A stretch of 64,000 bases of DNA, from assembly GCA_902582405.1 (NCBI GenBank), contig CACHSA010000006.1, positions 1 through 64,000 of the forward strand, given 5' to 3'. Within the stretch, counting starts at the first letter, position 1; every line of letters starts with the position of its first letter. This stretch comes from an uncultured Bacteroidota bacterium. Lineage in GTDB: Bacteria; Bacteroidota; Bacteroidia; Flavobacteriales; Flavobacteriaceae. A program made the translations under genes and the position numbers. The notes below the pieces were generated by a model. That model had not been told where the DNA came from. It did not search any database and worked only from the letters and a program-made list of their open reading frames with translations. This document shows positions 1 to 8,219 of this stretch, one piece after another.

Positions 1-92
1 GAAACCCTAGAACTGGAGCTACTATTAAAATTGCTGCCAAAAATGTTGTTAAATTTAAAGCTGGCGCTGAATTATCAAGTTCAGTTAATTAA
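1..92 (+). CDS. HU-family DNA-binding protein, C-terminal end only
   Basis: The window opens inside this gene. Reading from base 3, the last 29 residues include NPRTGATIKIAAKNVVKFK and stop at a TAA. HU/IHF proteins end with exactly this type of arm-to-helix sequence (NPxTGxxIxIxA...FKxGxxL), so this is the C-terminus of a small histone-like protein that bends DNA and compacts the nucleoid as a dimer. The start and most of the protein lie outside the window, so HU cannot be separated from IHF-like paralogues. It is followed 18 nt later by a strong intrinsic terminator, so it is the last gene of its transcript. Confidence 0.85.
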   Translation, partial: NPRTGATIKIAAKNVVKFKAGAELSSSVN

Positions 93-110
93 TAATATAT
101 ATAAGCATTT

Positions 111-140
111 AAAAATCTCCTTCGGGAGATTTTTTTTTTT
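111..140 (+). terminator. Rho-independent terminator after the HU gene
   Basis: A perfect 10-bp stem (aaaaatctcc / ggagattttt) closed by a TTCG tetraloop runs into an uninterrupted T tract. It ends the HU transcript on the plus strand. The next start codon (yqgE, 155) lies just after it, so yqgE needs its own promoter or relies on read-through. Confidence 0.9.
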
Positions 141-154
141 AAAAATTTTATGTT

Positions 155-703
155 TTGATTTTAAACGGTGATCTCCTTATTTCAAACATTTCTCTAGCTC
201 AAGACTACATATTTAGAAGGTCAGTAGTCTTGATTTGTGATAGTGATAATAATAGAAATCCAATGGGTTTCATAATTAACAAGCCCTTGAAGATTAATCT
301 GTCTGACGTTATTTCTAAAGTAAATAAAAAAATTAGACTACATTTTGGTGGGCCTGTATCAAGTGAAACACTTTTTTGTGTACACAAATCAGAATTGAAA
401 TTAAAATCTAGTAAAAGGGTAACAAAATATTTAAATCATGGGTGTGACCTGAATGAAATTATTTATAAATGTAATAATGGTGAATTAAATAAGGATAACA
501 CTATCTTTTTTTTGGGTTATTCAGGCTGGTCATATAATCAGCTATTAGAAGAAATAGATGATAACTTTTGGAAAATAAATAAAAAATATTCAAAAAATAT
601 TTTCAAAAATTCTGATGAGAACTTATGGATAAAACTTACAAAGAAAATTGAAGGTAACTCCTACCTATGGTCTCACAGTCCCGAAAATATAGCTGATAAT
701 TGA
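155..703 (+). CDS. yqgE: YqgE/AlgH family protein (UPF0301)
   Basis: A 182-residue protein with the YqgE/AlgH signature: an N-terminal GDLLIS segment, FRRSVVLIC (the family RSVVLI core), GFIINKPL (family GxxxNRP-like turn) and FGGPV near residue 65. The family folds as a compact alpha/beta protein; its molecular role is unsettled, although AlgH was named for an effect on alginate regulation. The start is a TTG, chosen because an in-frame stop lies just upstream and the family N-terminus is matched from here. It begins 14 nt after the HU terminator and converges on the START-like gene with an 18-nt gap. The C-terminal half is more divergent than the N-terminal half. Confidence 0.85.
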   Translation: MILNGDLLISNISLAQDYIFRRSVVLICDSDNNRNPMGFIINKPLKINLSDVISKVNKKIRLHFGGPVSSETLFCVHKSELKLKSSKRVTKYLNHGCDLNEIIYKCNNGELNKDNTIFFLGYSGWSYNQLLEEIDDNFWKINKKYSKNIFKNSDENLWIKLTKKIEGNSYLWSHSPENIADN

Positions 704-721
704 ACGTAGAATTGAATCAAA

Positions 722-1114
722 TTATACAGCTCCCAGAACCTGTTTTAAATCACCAACTAAATTGGTCCACAACATTTTTGATTCTTCCAACTCATCTTCA
801 TCAGAAAAATCTGTTACCGTAAGTGAAACATCTTTTGTGATTTCATCAACAGTAATTAAAAATTCAAAAAAATATTTTTCAAAATCTTCTTCATCATTTA
901 TCCACCTATACTTCACAGATTCGTTATTTTTTTTGGTTAAAAGTTTAGCGTACTCTTCACTGTCTTCCCATATAAAAGTAAAATCTTCACCTCTAGAATT
1001 GACATCATCAGCAAACCACTCTGATAAACCTGAAGGGGTAGATAAATACTGAAATAATAATTGTGGTGAACAATGAAAATTGAACTCTAAACTAAAGATT
1101 TTTTTTTTGGACAT
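722..1114 (-). CDS. START-like (SRPBCC) domain protein
   Basis: A 130-residue protein beginning MSKKKIFSLEFNFHCSP, with a pattern (LFQYLSTPSGLSEWFADDV ... FTFIWE) typical of Bacteroidota START-like/AHSA1-type domains: a helix-grip fold forming a hydrophobic cavity for an unknown ligand. The C-terminus is acidic (DFSDEDELEE) and ends in a helix. The ORF track begins seven residues earlier at a non-conserved leucine-rich stretch; the ATG at 1114 fits the family start better. It is single-domain, with no signal peptide and no membrane segment, so it is probably cytosolic. It is convergent with yqgE and divergent from tRNA-Met. No substrate can be assigned. Confidence 0.75.
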   Translation of the reverse strand: MSKKKIFSLEFNFHCSPQLLFQYLSTPSGLSEWFADDVNSRGEDFTFIWEDSEEYAKLLTKKNNESVKYRWINDEEDFEKYFFEFLITVDEITKDVSLTVTDFSDEDELEESKMLWTNLVGDLKQVLGAV

Positions 1115-1158
1115 TAAATTTACTTTCAGTAGCAATATATCGAAAAAATGTTTACGCG

Positions 1159-1203
1159 ATCAATTTTAAATTGATTTTTTTAATGCTTTTTTTTCAAGCA
1201 TTT
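1159..1203. other. Two adjacent AT-rich hairpins between the START-like gene and tRNA-Met
   Basis: Hairpin 1 (1159-1175) has atcaattt / aaattgat arms around a central T and is followed by T7 on the plus strand. Hairpin 2 (1182-1202) has aatgctt / aagcatt arms with a T-rich 7-nt loop. Both sit in the divergent gap that must hold the promoters of the minus-strand START-like gene and the plus-strand tRNA. Hairpin 1 plus its T run could stop plus-strand read-through before the tRNA. Functional assignment is weak. Confidence 0.35.
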
Positions 1204-1225
1204 TATATCTTACAGCCTAATTTCA

Positions 1226-1299
1226 GGCGAGGTAGCTCAGGCGGTCAGAGCGTCGGATTCATAACCCGGAGGTCGGGAGTTCAAGTCTCCCCCTCGCTA
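1226..1299 (+). tRNA. tRNA-Met (anticodon CAT)
   Basis: A 74-nt cloverleaf: acceptor ggcgagg / cctcgct (with a terminal G-T pair), D-arm gctc...gagc, anticodon loop ttCATaa, T-arm gggag-ttcaagt-ctccc, discriminator A. CCA is not encoded. The C11-G24 pair in the D-arm fits an elongator rather than an initiator tRNA, and the anticodon stem lacks the three clean G-C pairs of initiators. A tRNA-Ile2 with lysidine-modified CAT cannot be fully excluded. The cupredoxin gene starts only 20 nt downstream on the same strand. Confidence 0.93.
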
Positions 1300-1319
1300 C
1301 AATAATCACTTTTGTATTT

Positions 1320-1829
1320 ATGTTTTTAAACTTTCATAAAAAATTTTTAATTTTTTTTAAAATTAGATTAATTCTACTAACATCACTAATCTTCATTGGT
1401 TGCAGTAAAGGAAGCGATGAAACAGAAATTGAAGAAAATAAAGAATCTGTACTTGGAATAGTAATGCGAACGAGCCGTATTCGTCAATACATACTTCAAT
1501 TATCAAATGAAAACTATACAATCAAAGTAACTTCAACAGATTCTGATGATTATATTTTAAATGGTAAAGATAAAGAAGGGGTTGTTGAGGGAAGAGATCA
1601 AAAAGTAACGGTAAAGCTCGGTGACACACTCACTTTTGATGTTGATGCATATGGTCATCCATTTTATTTAAAAACGATACAAGGATTGGGAAAAGGAGGT
1701 TTAGTCAATGGTGTGGAAAACAATGGCGCTGAAAGTGGAACGGTCATGTGGACTTCTAGAAAAAAAGGAATCTTTTACTACCAATGTTCATTACATAAAG
1801 GTATGTATGGAGAAATCATTGTAGAATAA
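1320..1829 (+). CDS. Cupredoxin (type-1 copper) lipoprotein
   Basis: A 169-residue exported protein. The N-terminus has a basic region, a hydrophobic core and a lipobox-like end (IFIGC, Cys28), so it is probably lipid-anchored after signal peptidase II cleavage. The C-terminal half is a cupredoxin: the first His ligand is in DVDAYGHPFYLKT and the remaining ligands are in YYQCSLHKGMYG, a C-x2-H-x2-M loop. That spacing resembles amicyanin more than azurin (C-x4-H). Such domains carry one electron or bind copper in the periplasm; the redox partner is unknown. It lies 20 nt after tRNA-Met and is followed by a hairpin terminator. The linker between residues 30 and 50 is acidic and probably disordered. 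Confidence 0.82.
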   Translation: MFLNFHKKFLIFFKIRLILLTSLIFIGCSKGSDETEIEENKESVLGIVMRTSRIRQYILQLSNENYTIKVTSTDSDDYILNGKDKEGVVEGRDQKVTVKLGDTLTFDVDAYGHPFYLKTIQGLGKGGLVNGVENNGAESGTVMWTSRKKGIFYYQCSLHKGMYGEIIVE

Positions 1830-1832
1830 ATA

Positions 1833-1862
1833 AAAATCCCAAATTAATGGGATTTTATTTTT
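1833..1862 (+). terminator. Hairpin terminator after the cupredoxin gene
   Basis: An 8-bp stem aaaatccc / gggatttt with an 8-nt loop (aaattaat) begins three bases after the cupredoxin stop codon and runs into a T-rich tail. On the opposite strand the same stem with an A/T-rich flank could also end the tRNA-Ser transcript, which runs towards it, so it may work in both directions. Confidence 0.7.
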
Positions 1863-1865
1863 GTG

Positions 1866-1949
1866 CGGAGAGACCGAGACTCGAACTCGGGGAACACTTA
1901 CGCGTTCACAGATTAGCAATCTGCTGCATTACCACTCTGCCACCTCTCC
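1866..1949 (-). tRNA. tRNA-Ser (anticodon GCT)
   Basis: Read on the minus strand this gives an 84-nt class II tRNA: acceptor ggagagg / tctctcc with discriminator G, D-arm with ggcagagtgg, anticodon arm agattGCTaatct, a long variable arm, and T-arm ccgag-ttcgagt-ctcgg. The extended variable arm and GCT anticodon identify it as the tRNA reading AGC/AGT serine codons. CCA is not encoded. It stands alone between the cupredoxin gene and the pgpH gene. Confidence 0.95.
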
Positions 1950-2009
1950 TGTTTAGTGATCGCAAGTTAAAGAATTACAAATATGAAATCAAAATATGAG
2001 AATGATATT

Positions 2010-4031
2010 TTAACTAGGATATTCAATTCTTAATTGATAAATATTAACTAATTTTTTAATTAGAATTTTTTTAACTGCTTCAATTTCTGCAAAGGTGATG
2101 TTTGAATTTAAAAATTGTCCCTCATCCATTTGTTGATTTATAATCTTGTGTACAAATTCTTTCAGTATTTCCAAGGAAGGTTCTTTTAAACTTTTTGAAG
2201 CAGCCTCAATTGAATCCGCCATCATTACAATAGATGTTTCTTTGGAAAATGGTTTTGGTCCAGGGTAAAGAAATTTTTCAAGGTCAGCAGAAGGGTTTAA
2301 TTCAATCTGCTTTTTGTAGAAATAGTATACTTTAGATGTACCATGGTGTGTTCTAATAAAGTCAATTACTCTATCTGGAAGTTTGTTTTTTTTTCCCAAA
2401 CTCACGCCATCAATTACATGATTGATTATAATTTTAGCACTATCCATTGGAGTTAATTCATCATGAGGTGAAAAACTTCCTTTCTGGTTTTCTGAAAAAA
2501 AATTGGGTTTCTTGATTTTACCAATATCGTGATAAAGAGCCCCTACCCTAGTCAATAGTACATTTGCATTAATTTCATTAGCGCAGGCCTCAGATAAATT
2601 AGCTACTTGCAAAGAGTGATGAAAAGTTCCAGGTGCTTTATCGGATAATTCTTTTAAAAGAGGAGAATTAGTGTCAGATAGTTCTAAAAGTGATACATCT
2701 GAAACTAAAAAGAATATTTTCTCATAAAAATAAATGAGTGGAAGGACGAATAGAGTAAGCATTCCGTTAGCAAGAAAAAAGCCAAATTGTGAAAGATCAA
2801 TCTTTTCAATATTTCCTGAAGTTATAATATAAAAAATTAAATAACCTAGAAAGTATACAGATGTAATTTGTGCTACTGATATAAAAAGATTTGCTCTTTT
2901 ATAAATTTTAGAAGTACTCAAAATTGATACAATACCAGCCAAAATTTGAATAAAAATATACTCAAATCCGTTAAAAACAGCGAAACTAATTATCAATACA
3001 GGAATGATATGGATAAAAAATGCTATCCTAGAGTCAAAAAATGTTTTTGTTAATAGAGGGAAAATACAAATCGGAGATACATAAATTAATCTTGGATTTA
3101 TATCTGCTAAAATCAGTGACATAACTACTGAAAGAGAAATATTTAAAAAAATAAAAGTAATTTTATTATCATCTTCAAAAACTGCATATCTAAACTTAAA
3201 TAAGTAGATCAAAGAGATTAAAAGTAAAGTGAAAACCAATAAAAAATAACCTATTTGAGTTGATCGATTTATTTTTTTATTGTCATTTTTTGAGGAAAAC
3301 TGATAATTTAAGGATTTTAGTTTGTTGAGCTTTTCACCCTCTACGATTTGATTTGTTTCAATTATAACCTCTCCTTTTAAAACTAAGTCTCTAGTTGGGG
3401 ATATTGACAAATTTAGTTCATTCAAATATTCTTCTGTGAGGTCCTTATTGTAAGTTATGTTTGGTTGTAAAATTTCAAAGAAAAAATTGTAATAGTCTCT
3501 CTTTTTAGATTTTGACTCGCCTGCTAATATTTTATCAATTTCAGATGAAAGATTGTCAAGTCTAAATAAAGAATCCTTTTCGTAAACCCTTTCAGTATTG
3601 TTTGAAACTAAAGCGATTCGTCTCATTTCTGAATTATCGAAATTCAAGGGAAGTATACCTCTTTTAAGAAAAGAATTCAAAAGAATAAGACCGTTTTTAT
3701 AATTTAATGAATCATCTTCACTCTGGAAGAATTTATTGAAGTTTAAAGAATAATCATTTAATATTTTTTCAGATACATCTATATTTAAATCAAAATATAA
3801 AATCGACTGAGATTTAATATTTTTTTTTTCAGATTGTAACTCCTCTTTCGATTTAATTATTGGGAAATCAAAAGGTGCAAACAGAGTATTACCGGTCCAT
3901 CTTTTACCTTCAGAGAATTGTATAGAAAATTGACTGTTTGAAGGTATGAAATAAACAATAGTTATAACAGAAGCTAGTAAAATAAAAGCTTTATACAGGA
4001 AAGGACTTATCTGCAAAAACTTTTTAAGCAT
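2010..4031 (-). CDS. pgpH: PgpH-type 7TM HD-domain phosphodiesterase (probable c-di-AMP hydrolase)
   Basis: A 673-residue membrane protein with the PgpH layout. One N-terminal TM helix (about residues 12-30) is followed by a ~220-residue extracytoplasmic 7TMR-HDED region, then a block of about seven hydrophobic segments (roughly 260-445), then a cytoplasmic HD domain from about 465. Metal ligands are visible as HH at 471-472 and HDIG at 501-504, with a further His in INHVIDGVSLG and an HH in THHGTSK. In Firmicutes PgpH hydrolyses cyclic di-AMP; the same activity here is inferred from family membership. It is the last gene of a gyrA-TPR-pgpH run, 49 nt after the TPR gene. The stop is followed by tRNA-Ser on the same strand. 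Confidence 0.88.
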   Translation of the reverse strand: MLKKFLQISPFLYKAFILLASVITIVYFIPSNSQFSIQFSEGKRWTGNTLFAPFDFPIIKSKEELQSEKKNIKSQSILYFDLNIDVSEKILNDYSLNFNKFFQSEDDSLNYKNGLILLNSFLKRGILPLNFDNSEMRRIALVSNNTERVYEKDSLFRLDNLSSEIDKILAGESKSKKRDYYNFFFEILQPNITYNKDLTEEYLNELNLSISPTRDLVLKGEVIIETNQIVEGEKLNKLKSLNYQFSSKNDNKKINRSTQIGYFLLVFTLLLISLIYLFKFRYAVFEDDNKITFIFLNISLSVVMSLILADINPRLIYVSPICIFPLLTKTFFDSRIAFFIHIIPVLIISFAVFNGFEYIFIQILAGIVSILSTSKIYKRANLFISVAQITSVYFLGYLIFYIITSGNIEKIDLSQFGFFLANGMLTLFVLPLIYFYEKIFFLVSDVSLLELSDTNSPLLKELSDKAPGTFHHSLQVANLSEACANEINANVLLTRVGALYHDIGKIKKPNFFSENQKGSFSPHDELTPMDSAKIIINHVIDGVSLGKKNKLPDRVIDFIRTHHGTSKVYYFYKKQIELNPSADLEKFLYPGPKPFSKETSIVMMADSIEAASKSLKEPSLEILKEFVHKIINQQMDEGQFLNSNITFAEIEAVKKILIKKLVNIYQLRIEYPS

Positions 4032-4080
4032 TGAAAATAATTTTAATTATATATAAAAATCTAAAGAAATAATGCTCCTA

Positions 4081-5319
4081 TTACTTATTAACCTCTTCCA
4101 GAAGTAATTTCATTTTTGAAAAACCTTCTGTATCACCAACAGTTGCATAGATATTTTTTAAAGTTTCAATAGCCTCTATGTTACTTTTTGAATCAATCTC
4201 AATGAGTTTTTGTAGAATAGGGACACATTCCATGTATATTGATTCGCGCTTTAATTTAAGTTCGTCGTATTTTTTATTTTCAGCTCTTGATGTTCCTAAA
4301 GAGTTCATTTGCTCAACTATTGTATTTTCCTGTTCTAAGATTAGTGATACAAGGTTTAAATATGCATTTTGCATTTTTGGATCAAGCTCAATTGCCTTAT
4401 TGTAATAATTTTCAGCATCTTCTTTTTTTCCCAATTCTGAGCTAACAACCCCCAAATTATAATACAAAGTAGCATTTGATGGATCTTGTTCAAGCGCTTC
4501 AGCAACTAGTTCAGAATACCTCTCATTTTTACCTAAACGAAAATTTATATTTGCTTCTGTTAGTATCAGGTCAATATCACTAGGGTTTTCAGCCCTAGCT
4601 TCCTCAACGGCCTGAATTGCTTTATCTTGCATTCCTAGATTATCATAAAGTAGAGCTATTGATTTTATAATATTTGGGTATACAGATTTTGTGTCTTCTT
4701 CCCTTACGTTTTCATAATCTTTTGATTTTTTAAATAAAGAGTATTCAACCTCCGAAATTTGTTTTTCAATACCAGTTTCTATTGGGGTTGCATAATATTT
4801 AGTTACAATTCCTGTATATTTTAATTCCTTTAATCTTTCATAATATTTCAAGGCATTATTATAATCGTTTCCATTAATTGAGCTTACAGCAGCGTAGTAT
4901 AAGAGGTCTGTTTTTTCAGGTGACATTTTAAAAGCCAAATTATAATTTGTAGCAGCCTCCTTGTAATTACCAGAATTATAAACTTCATTCGCATAAGTTT
5001 GGATATCGTACAAAAGGAATTCAAGTTCAGATTTTAAAACATCTTTAATTGATTTATTGCCTTCAGCTAATTTGAAATTATCAAATGCCTTTGAAAATTC
5101 CTTTTCATTTTTGGCAATTTGTCCAACCAATAAATGGTATTGCGTAATTAATTTTAAATCGTTTGAGTTAAGAATTATATCACTGTGAGTATTAAGGGTT
5201 TCTTTAGATTCAAAAACTTTTTCCTGTTTAAATAGTTTTTGAGCTAGTTTAAGTTCTTTTTTTTGTGAATACAAAAAAGAAAAACATAATAGAAATGTAA
5301 GTATAAATAATTTGTTCAT
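4081..5319 (-). CDS. Secreted tetratricopeptide-repeat protein
   Basis: A 412-residue protein starting with a clear signal peptide (MNKLFILTFLLCFSFLYSQ). The remainder is helical and contains several TPR-like units. The clearest lie at about 117-165 (YKEAATNYNLAFKMSP... and DYNNALKYYERLKEL) and 280-325 (LYYNLGVVSSELGKKEDAENYYNKAIELDP), consistent with a periplasmic protein-binding scaffold. No catalytic domain is present and the partner is unknown. It starts 32 nt after gyrA on the same strand and precedes pgpH by 49 nt, so it is likely co-transcribed with both. A TPR gene next to gyrA is a recurring flavobacterial arrangement, though no functional link is known. Confidence 0.8.
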   Translation of the reverse strand: MNKLFILTFLLCFSFLYSQKKELKLAQKLFKQEKVFESKETLNTHSDIILNSNDLKLITQYHLLVGQIAKNEKEFSKAFDNFKLAEGNKSIKDVLKSELEFLLYDIQTYANEVYNSGNYKEAATNYNLAFKMSPEKTDLLYYAAVSSINGNDYNNALKYYERLKELKYTGIVTKYYATPIETGIEKQISEVEYSLFKKSKDYENVREEDTKSVYPNIIKSIALLYDNLGMQDKAIQAVEEARAENPSDIDLILTEANINFRLGKNERYSELVAEALEQDPSNATLYYNLGVVSSELGKKEDAENYYNKAIELDPKMQNAYLNLVSLILEQENTIVEQMNSLGTSRAENKKYDELKLKRESIYMECVPILQKLIEIDSKSNIEAIETLKNIYATVGDTEGFSKMKLLLEEVNK

Positions 5320-5351
5320 TTTTTTAAATTAGAAGATCTAATTTAAGTAAT

Positions 5352-8006
5352 TTATATTCTCAAATCCTCATTTTCTGGTGAGTTTTCTTGTGAATTGTCG
5401 TCAGTTTCATCTTCCTTTATAACTTTTGCTACAGCAGCTATGGTATCTTCACCTTTTAAATTAATTAATTTAACCCCTTGGGTAGCCCTTCCCATTACTC
5501 TTAATTTCTCAACACTCATTCTTATAGCAATTCCAGATTTGTTAATAATCATTAAGTCATTTTCATCACTTACATTTTTTATAGCTACTAAAGAACCAGT
5601 CTTTTCAGTGATTGATATAGTTTTTACTCCTTTACCTCCTCTGTTTGTAATTCTATAGTCTTCCAAACTTGATCTTTTACCATATCCGTTTTTTGAAACC
5701 ACTAATATATCTGTTGAAACATCGTTCACTGAAACCATTCCAATTACTTCATCTTTATCATCTTTTAGTCTAATACCTCTAACACCGGAAGCACTCCTGC
5801 CCATTGGTCGTGTTTTACTTTCTTCAAACCTAATAGCCTTACCTGATTTAACTGCCATTAAGATTTCACTATTACCATTGGTTAATTTAGCCTCTAATAG
5901 TTCGTCGTTTTCTTTAATAGTTATAGCATTAATTCCATTAATTCTTGGTCGAGAATACTTTTCTAAGGATGTCTTCTTTATTTGCCCTTTTTTTGTTGCC
6001 ATCACAACGTAATGACTATTTACATACTCTGTATCTTTTAAGTCTTGTGTATTAATAAATGCTTTTACTTTGTCGTCTTGTTCAATATTAATTAAGTTTT
6101 GAATTGCTCTTCCTTTGGAGGTTTTTGATCCTTCAGGTATTTCAAAAATTCTCATCCAAAAGCACCTTCCTTTTTGTGTAAAAAATAGCATGTATTGGTG
6201 ATTCGTTCCAACAAACATGTGTTCTAAAAAATCTTCATTTCTAGTTGTAGATGCCTTTTGACCTACACCACCTCTATTTTGTGTTTTATATTCTATTAGT
6301 GGGGTTCTTTTAATATATCCTGCATGAGATATTGTTACAACAACTTTGTCATCTGGTATCATATCTTCTTCACTGAAATTACCTCCAGCATATTGAATTT
6401 CAGATCGTCTATTGTCTCCGTATTTCTCTTTTACCTCTAATAGCTCTTTTTTAATAATTTCCATTCTACGGTCCTTATTATTTAAAATATCTTTTAAATC
6501 TAGAATTGTCTTTTTAAGTTCGTTAAACTCCTCTCTTAACTTACTTTGCTCAAGACCAGTAAGTTGTCTGAGCCTCATCTCTACAATAGCTTTTGATTGT
6601 ATTTCAGTTAATTTATATTTTGAAGAAAGATTTTCCCTGGCTTCGTCAGGAGTTTTAGATTTTCTAATAATATTGATAACTTCATCAATATTATCCGATG
6701 CAATTATTAAACCCTCTAATATATGAGCTCTATCTTCAGCCTTTTTAAGCTCGAACTCTGTTCTTTTAACTACAACTTCATGTCTATGCTTTACGAAGTA
6801 GTGAATTAGATCCTTTAAATTCAGTAGTCTTGGTCTACCATTAACTAATGCAATATTATTTACACTAAAAGAAGATTGTAGTGGAGTAAACTTATATAAC
6901 TTATTTAGAACTATGTTAGGTATAGCGTCTCTTTTTAAAATGTAAACAATTCTCAAACCCTTTCTGTCAGATTCATCTCTTATGTTCGAAATACCCTCTA
7001 TTTTCTTTTCGTTTATCAATTCAGCCGTTTTTTTAATCATTTCAGCTTTATTAACTTGATATGGAATCTCAGTAACCACAATACATTCTCTGGAATCAAT
7101 TTCATCAATTGAGGCTTTACCCCTAACTACAACTCTTCCTCTTCCTGAATGAAAGGCTTCTTTAACCCCCTCATAGCCATAGATTACACCTCCTGTAGGA
7201 AAATCAGGAGCTTTAACATGTTTAATCAACTCATCAATATCATTTCTTAATTGTTTTTCAACGAGTAGATCTTCTTTTCTGCTTGATATTTCATTACTTG
7301 TTGGGGTATAATCAAGATTTTCTTCTGAAAACTCATTTTTTAAGGATTCAATAACCTCTTCATCTGTTATTGAAACTTTTTCCGATAAACCAATTTTTTC
7401 GATAAATACATTGTCAATAAATTTAACAATTCCGTCTACCACTTCTACTAAATTGTGAGGAGGCATATTAGTAGCCATACCAACTGCAATTCCCGAGCCT
7501 CCGTTAATCAAAAGATTTGGTATTTTGGTTGGTAAAACCACAGGTTCATTAAGAGTATCATCAAAATTTAATTGTTTTTCAACTGTATTTTTATCAATAT
7601 CAGCTAACAAATCTTCTGAAATTTTTTGCATTCTAGCCTCTGTATATCTCATAGCAGCAGGACTGTCACCGTCAATTGATCCGTAGTTACCTTGACCATC
7701 AACAAGCATATACCTTAAACTCCATTCTTGTGCCATTCTGACCATGGTGTCATATACAGAAGAATCACCATGAGGATGATACTTACCAAGAACTTCTCCA
7801 ACTATTCGAGCTGACTTTCTATATGATGAAGATGCTCTTATACCCATTTCGTGCATGCCGTACAAAACTCTTCTATGAACAGGCTTTAAACCATCACGTA
7901 CATCTGGAAGAGCACGTGACACAATGACAGACATAGAGTAATCAATATATGAAGACTCCATTTCTTTGACGATGTTAATTGGAATAAGTTTTTCTCCTTC
8001 TGCCAT
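5352..8006 (-). CDS. gyrA: DNA gyrase subunit A
   Basis: An 884-residue type IIA topoisomerase subunit. The breakage-reunion domain carries the catalytic Tyr121 in AAMRYTEAR, preceded by [13 protein letters not shown] (quinolone-resistance region with the susceptible-type Ser and Asp). The C-terminal beta-pinwheel begins with a GyrA-box-like QNRGGVG near residue 560, which favours GyrA over ParC. With GyrB it introduces negative supercoils. Compared with the E. coli protein there is an extra stretch of about 54 residues (roughly 200-254) between FIDN and the [15 protein letters not shown] block; it is charged and low in hydrophobics. The acidic C-terminal tail is usual. It is first of three co-directional genes, with a TAnnTTTG box 22 nt upstream of the ATG. 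Confidence 0.97.
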   Translation of the reverse strand: MAEGEKLIPINIVKEMESSYIDYSMSVIVSRALPDVRDGLKPVHRRVLYGMHEMGIRASSSYRKSARIVGEVLGKYHPHGDSSVYDTMVRMAQEWSLRYMLVDGQGNYGSIDGDSPAAMRYTEARMQKISEDLLADIDKNTVEKQLNFDDTLNEPVVLPTKIPNLLINGGSGIAVGMATNMPPHNLVEVVDGIVKFIDNVFIEKIGLSEKVSITDEEVIESLKNEFSEENLDYTPTSNEISSRKEDLLVEKQLRNDIDELIKHVKAPDFPTGGVIYGYEGVKEAFHSGRGRVVVRGKASIDEIDSRECIVVTEIPYQVNKAEMIKKTAELINEKKIEGISNIRDESDRKGLRIVYILKRDAIPNIVLNKLYKFTPLQSSFSVNNIALVNGRPRLLNLKDLIHYFVKHRHEVVVKRTEFELKKAEDRAHILEGLIIASDNIDEVINIIRKSKTPDEARENLSSKYKLTEIQSKAIVEMRLRQLTGLEQSKLREEFNELKKTILDLKDILNNKDRRMEIIKKELLEVKEKYGDNRRSEIQYAGGNFSEEDMIPDDKVVVTISHAGYIKRTPLIEYKTQNRGGVGQKASTTRNEDFLEHMFVGTNHQYMLFFTQKGRCFWMRIFEIPEGSKTSKGRAIQNLINIEQDDKVKAFINTQDLKDTEYVNSHYVVMATKKGQIKKTSLEKYSRPRINGINAITIKENDELLEAKLTNGNSEILMAVKSGKAIRFEESKTRPMGRSASGVRGIRLKDDKDEVIGMVSVNDVSTDILVVSKNGYGKRSSLEDYRITNRGGKGVKTISITEKTGSLVAIKNVSDENDLMIINKSGIAIRMSVEKLRVMGRATQGVKLINLKGEDTIAAVAKVIKEDETDDNSQENSPENEDLRI

Positions 8007-8027
8007 TTTGAATACGATTTAATAATA

Positions 8028-8035
8028 CAAATTTA
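8028..8035 (-). promoter_or_regulatory. Candidate promoter -7 box for gyrA
   Basis: On the minus strand the sequence taaatttg matches the Bacteroidota -7 consensus TAnnTTTG exactly and would start transcription about 18 nt before the gyrA ATG. No TTG lies at the ideal -33 distance, so this is a half-supported promoter. Confidence 0.42.
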
Positions 8036-8219
8036 TCTTTTTCAATAGTGTTTATTGGGATTAGGAAAATTATTTCTTATCTATTTATTAACATTTTTTT
8101 TTTGAAAAATCATCCCTTAAATGAGTTATTTCTTCTTTGATTTTAATTTTTTTTTTTGTCTATTAGCCAAATATTAAACAATGGTATGATGTTTGGAAAT
8201 ATTATTTTAAATTTTTTTT

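Noticed and set aside
762-1052. 96-residue serine-rich ORF on the plus strand
   Set aside because: It is the antisense shadow of the START-like gene; its composition is what complementing acidic/lysine codons produces.
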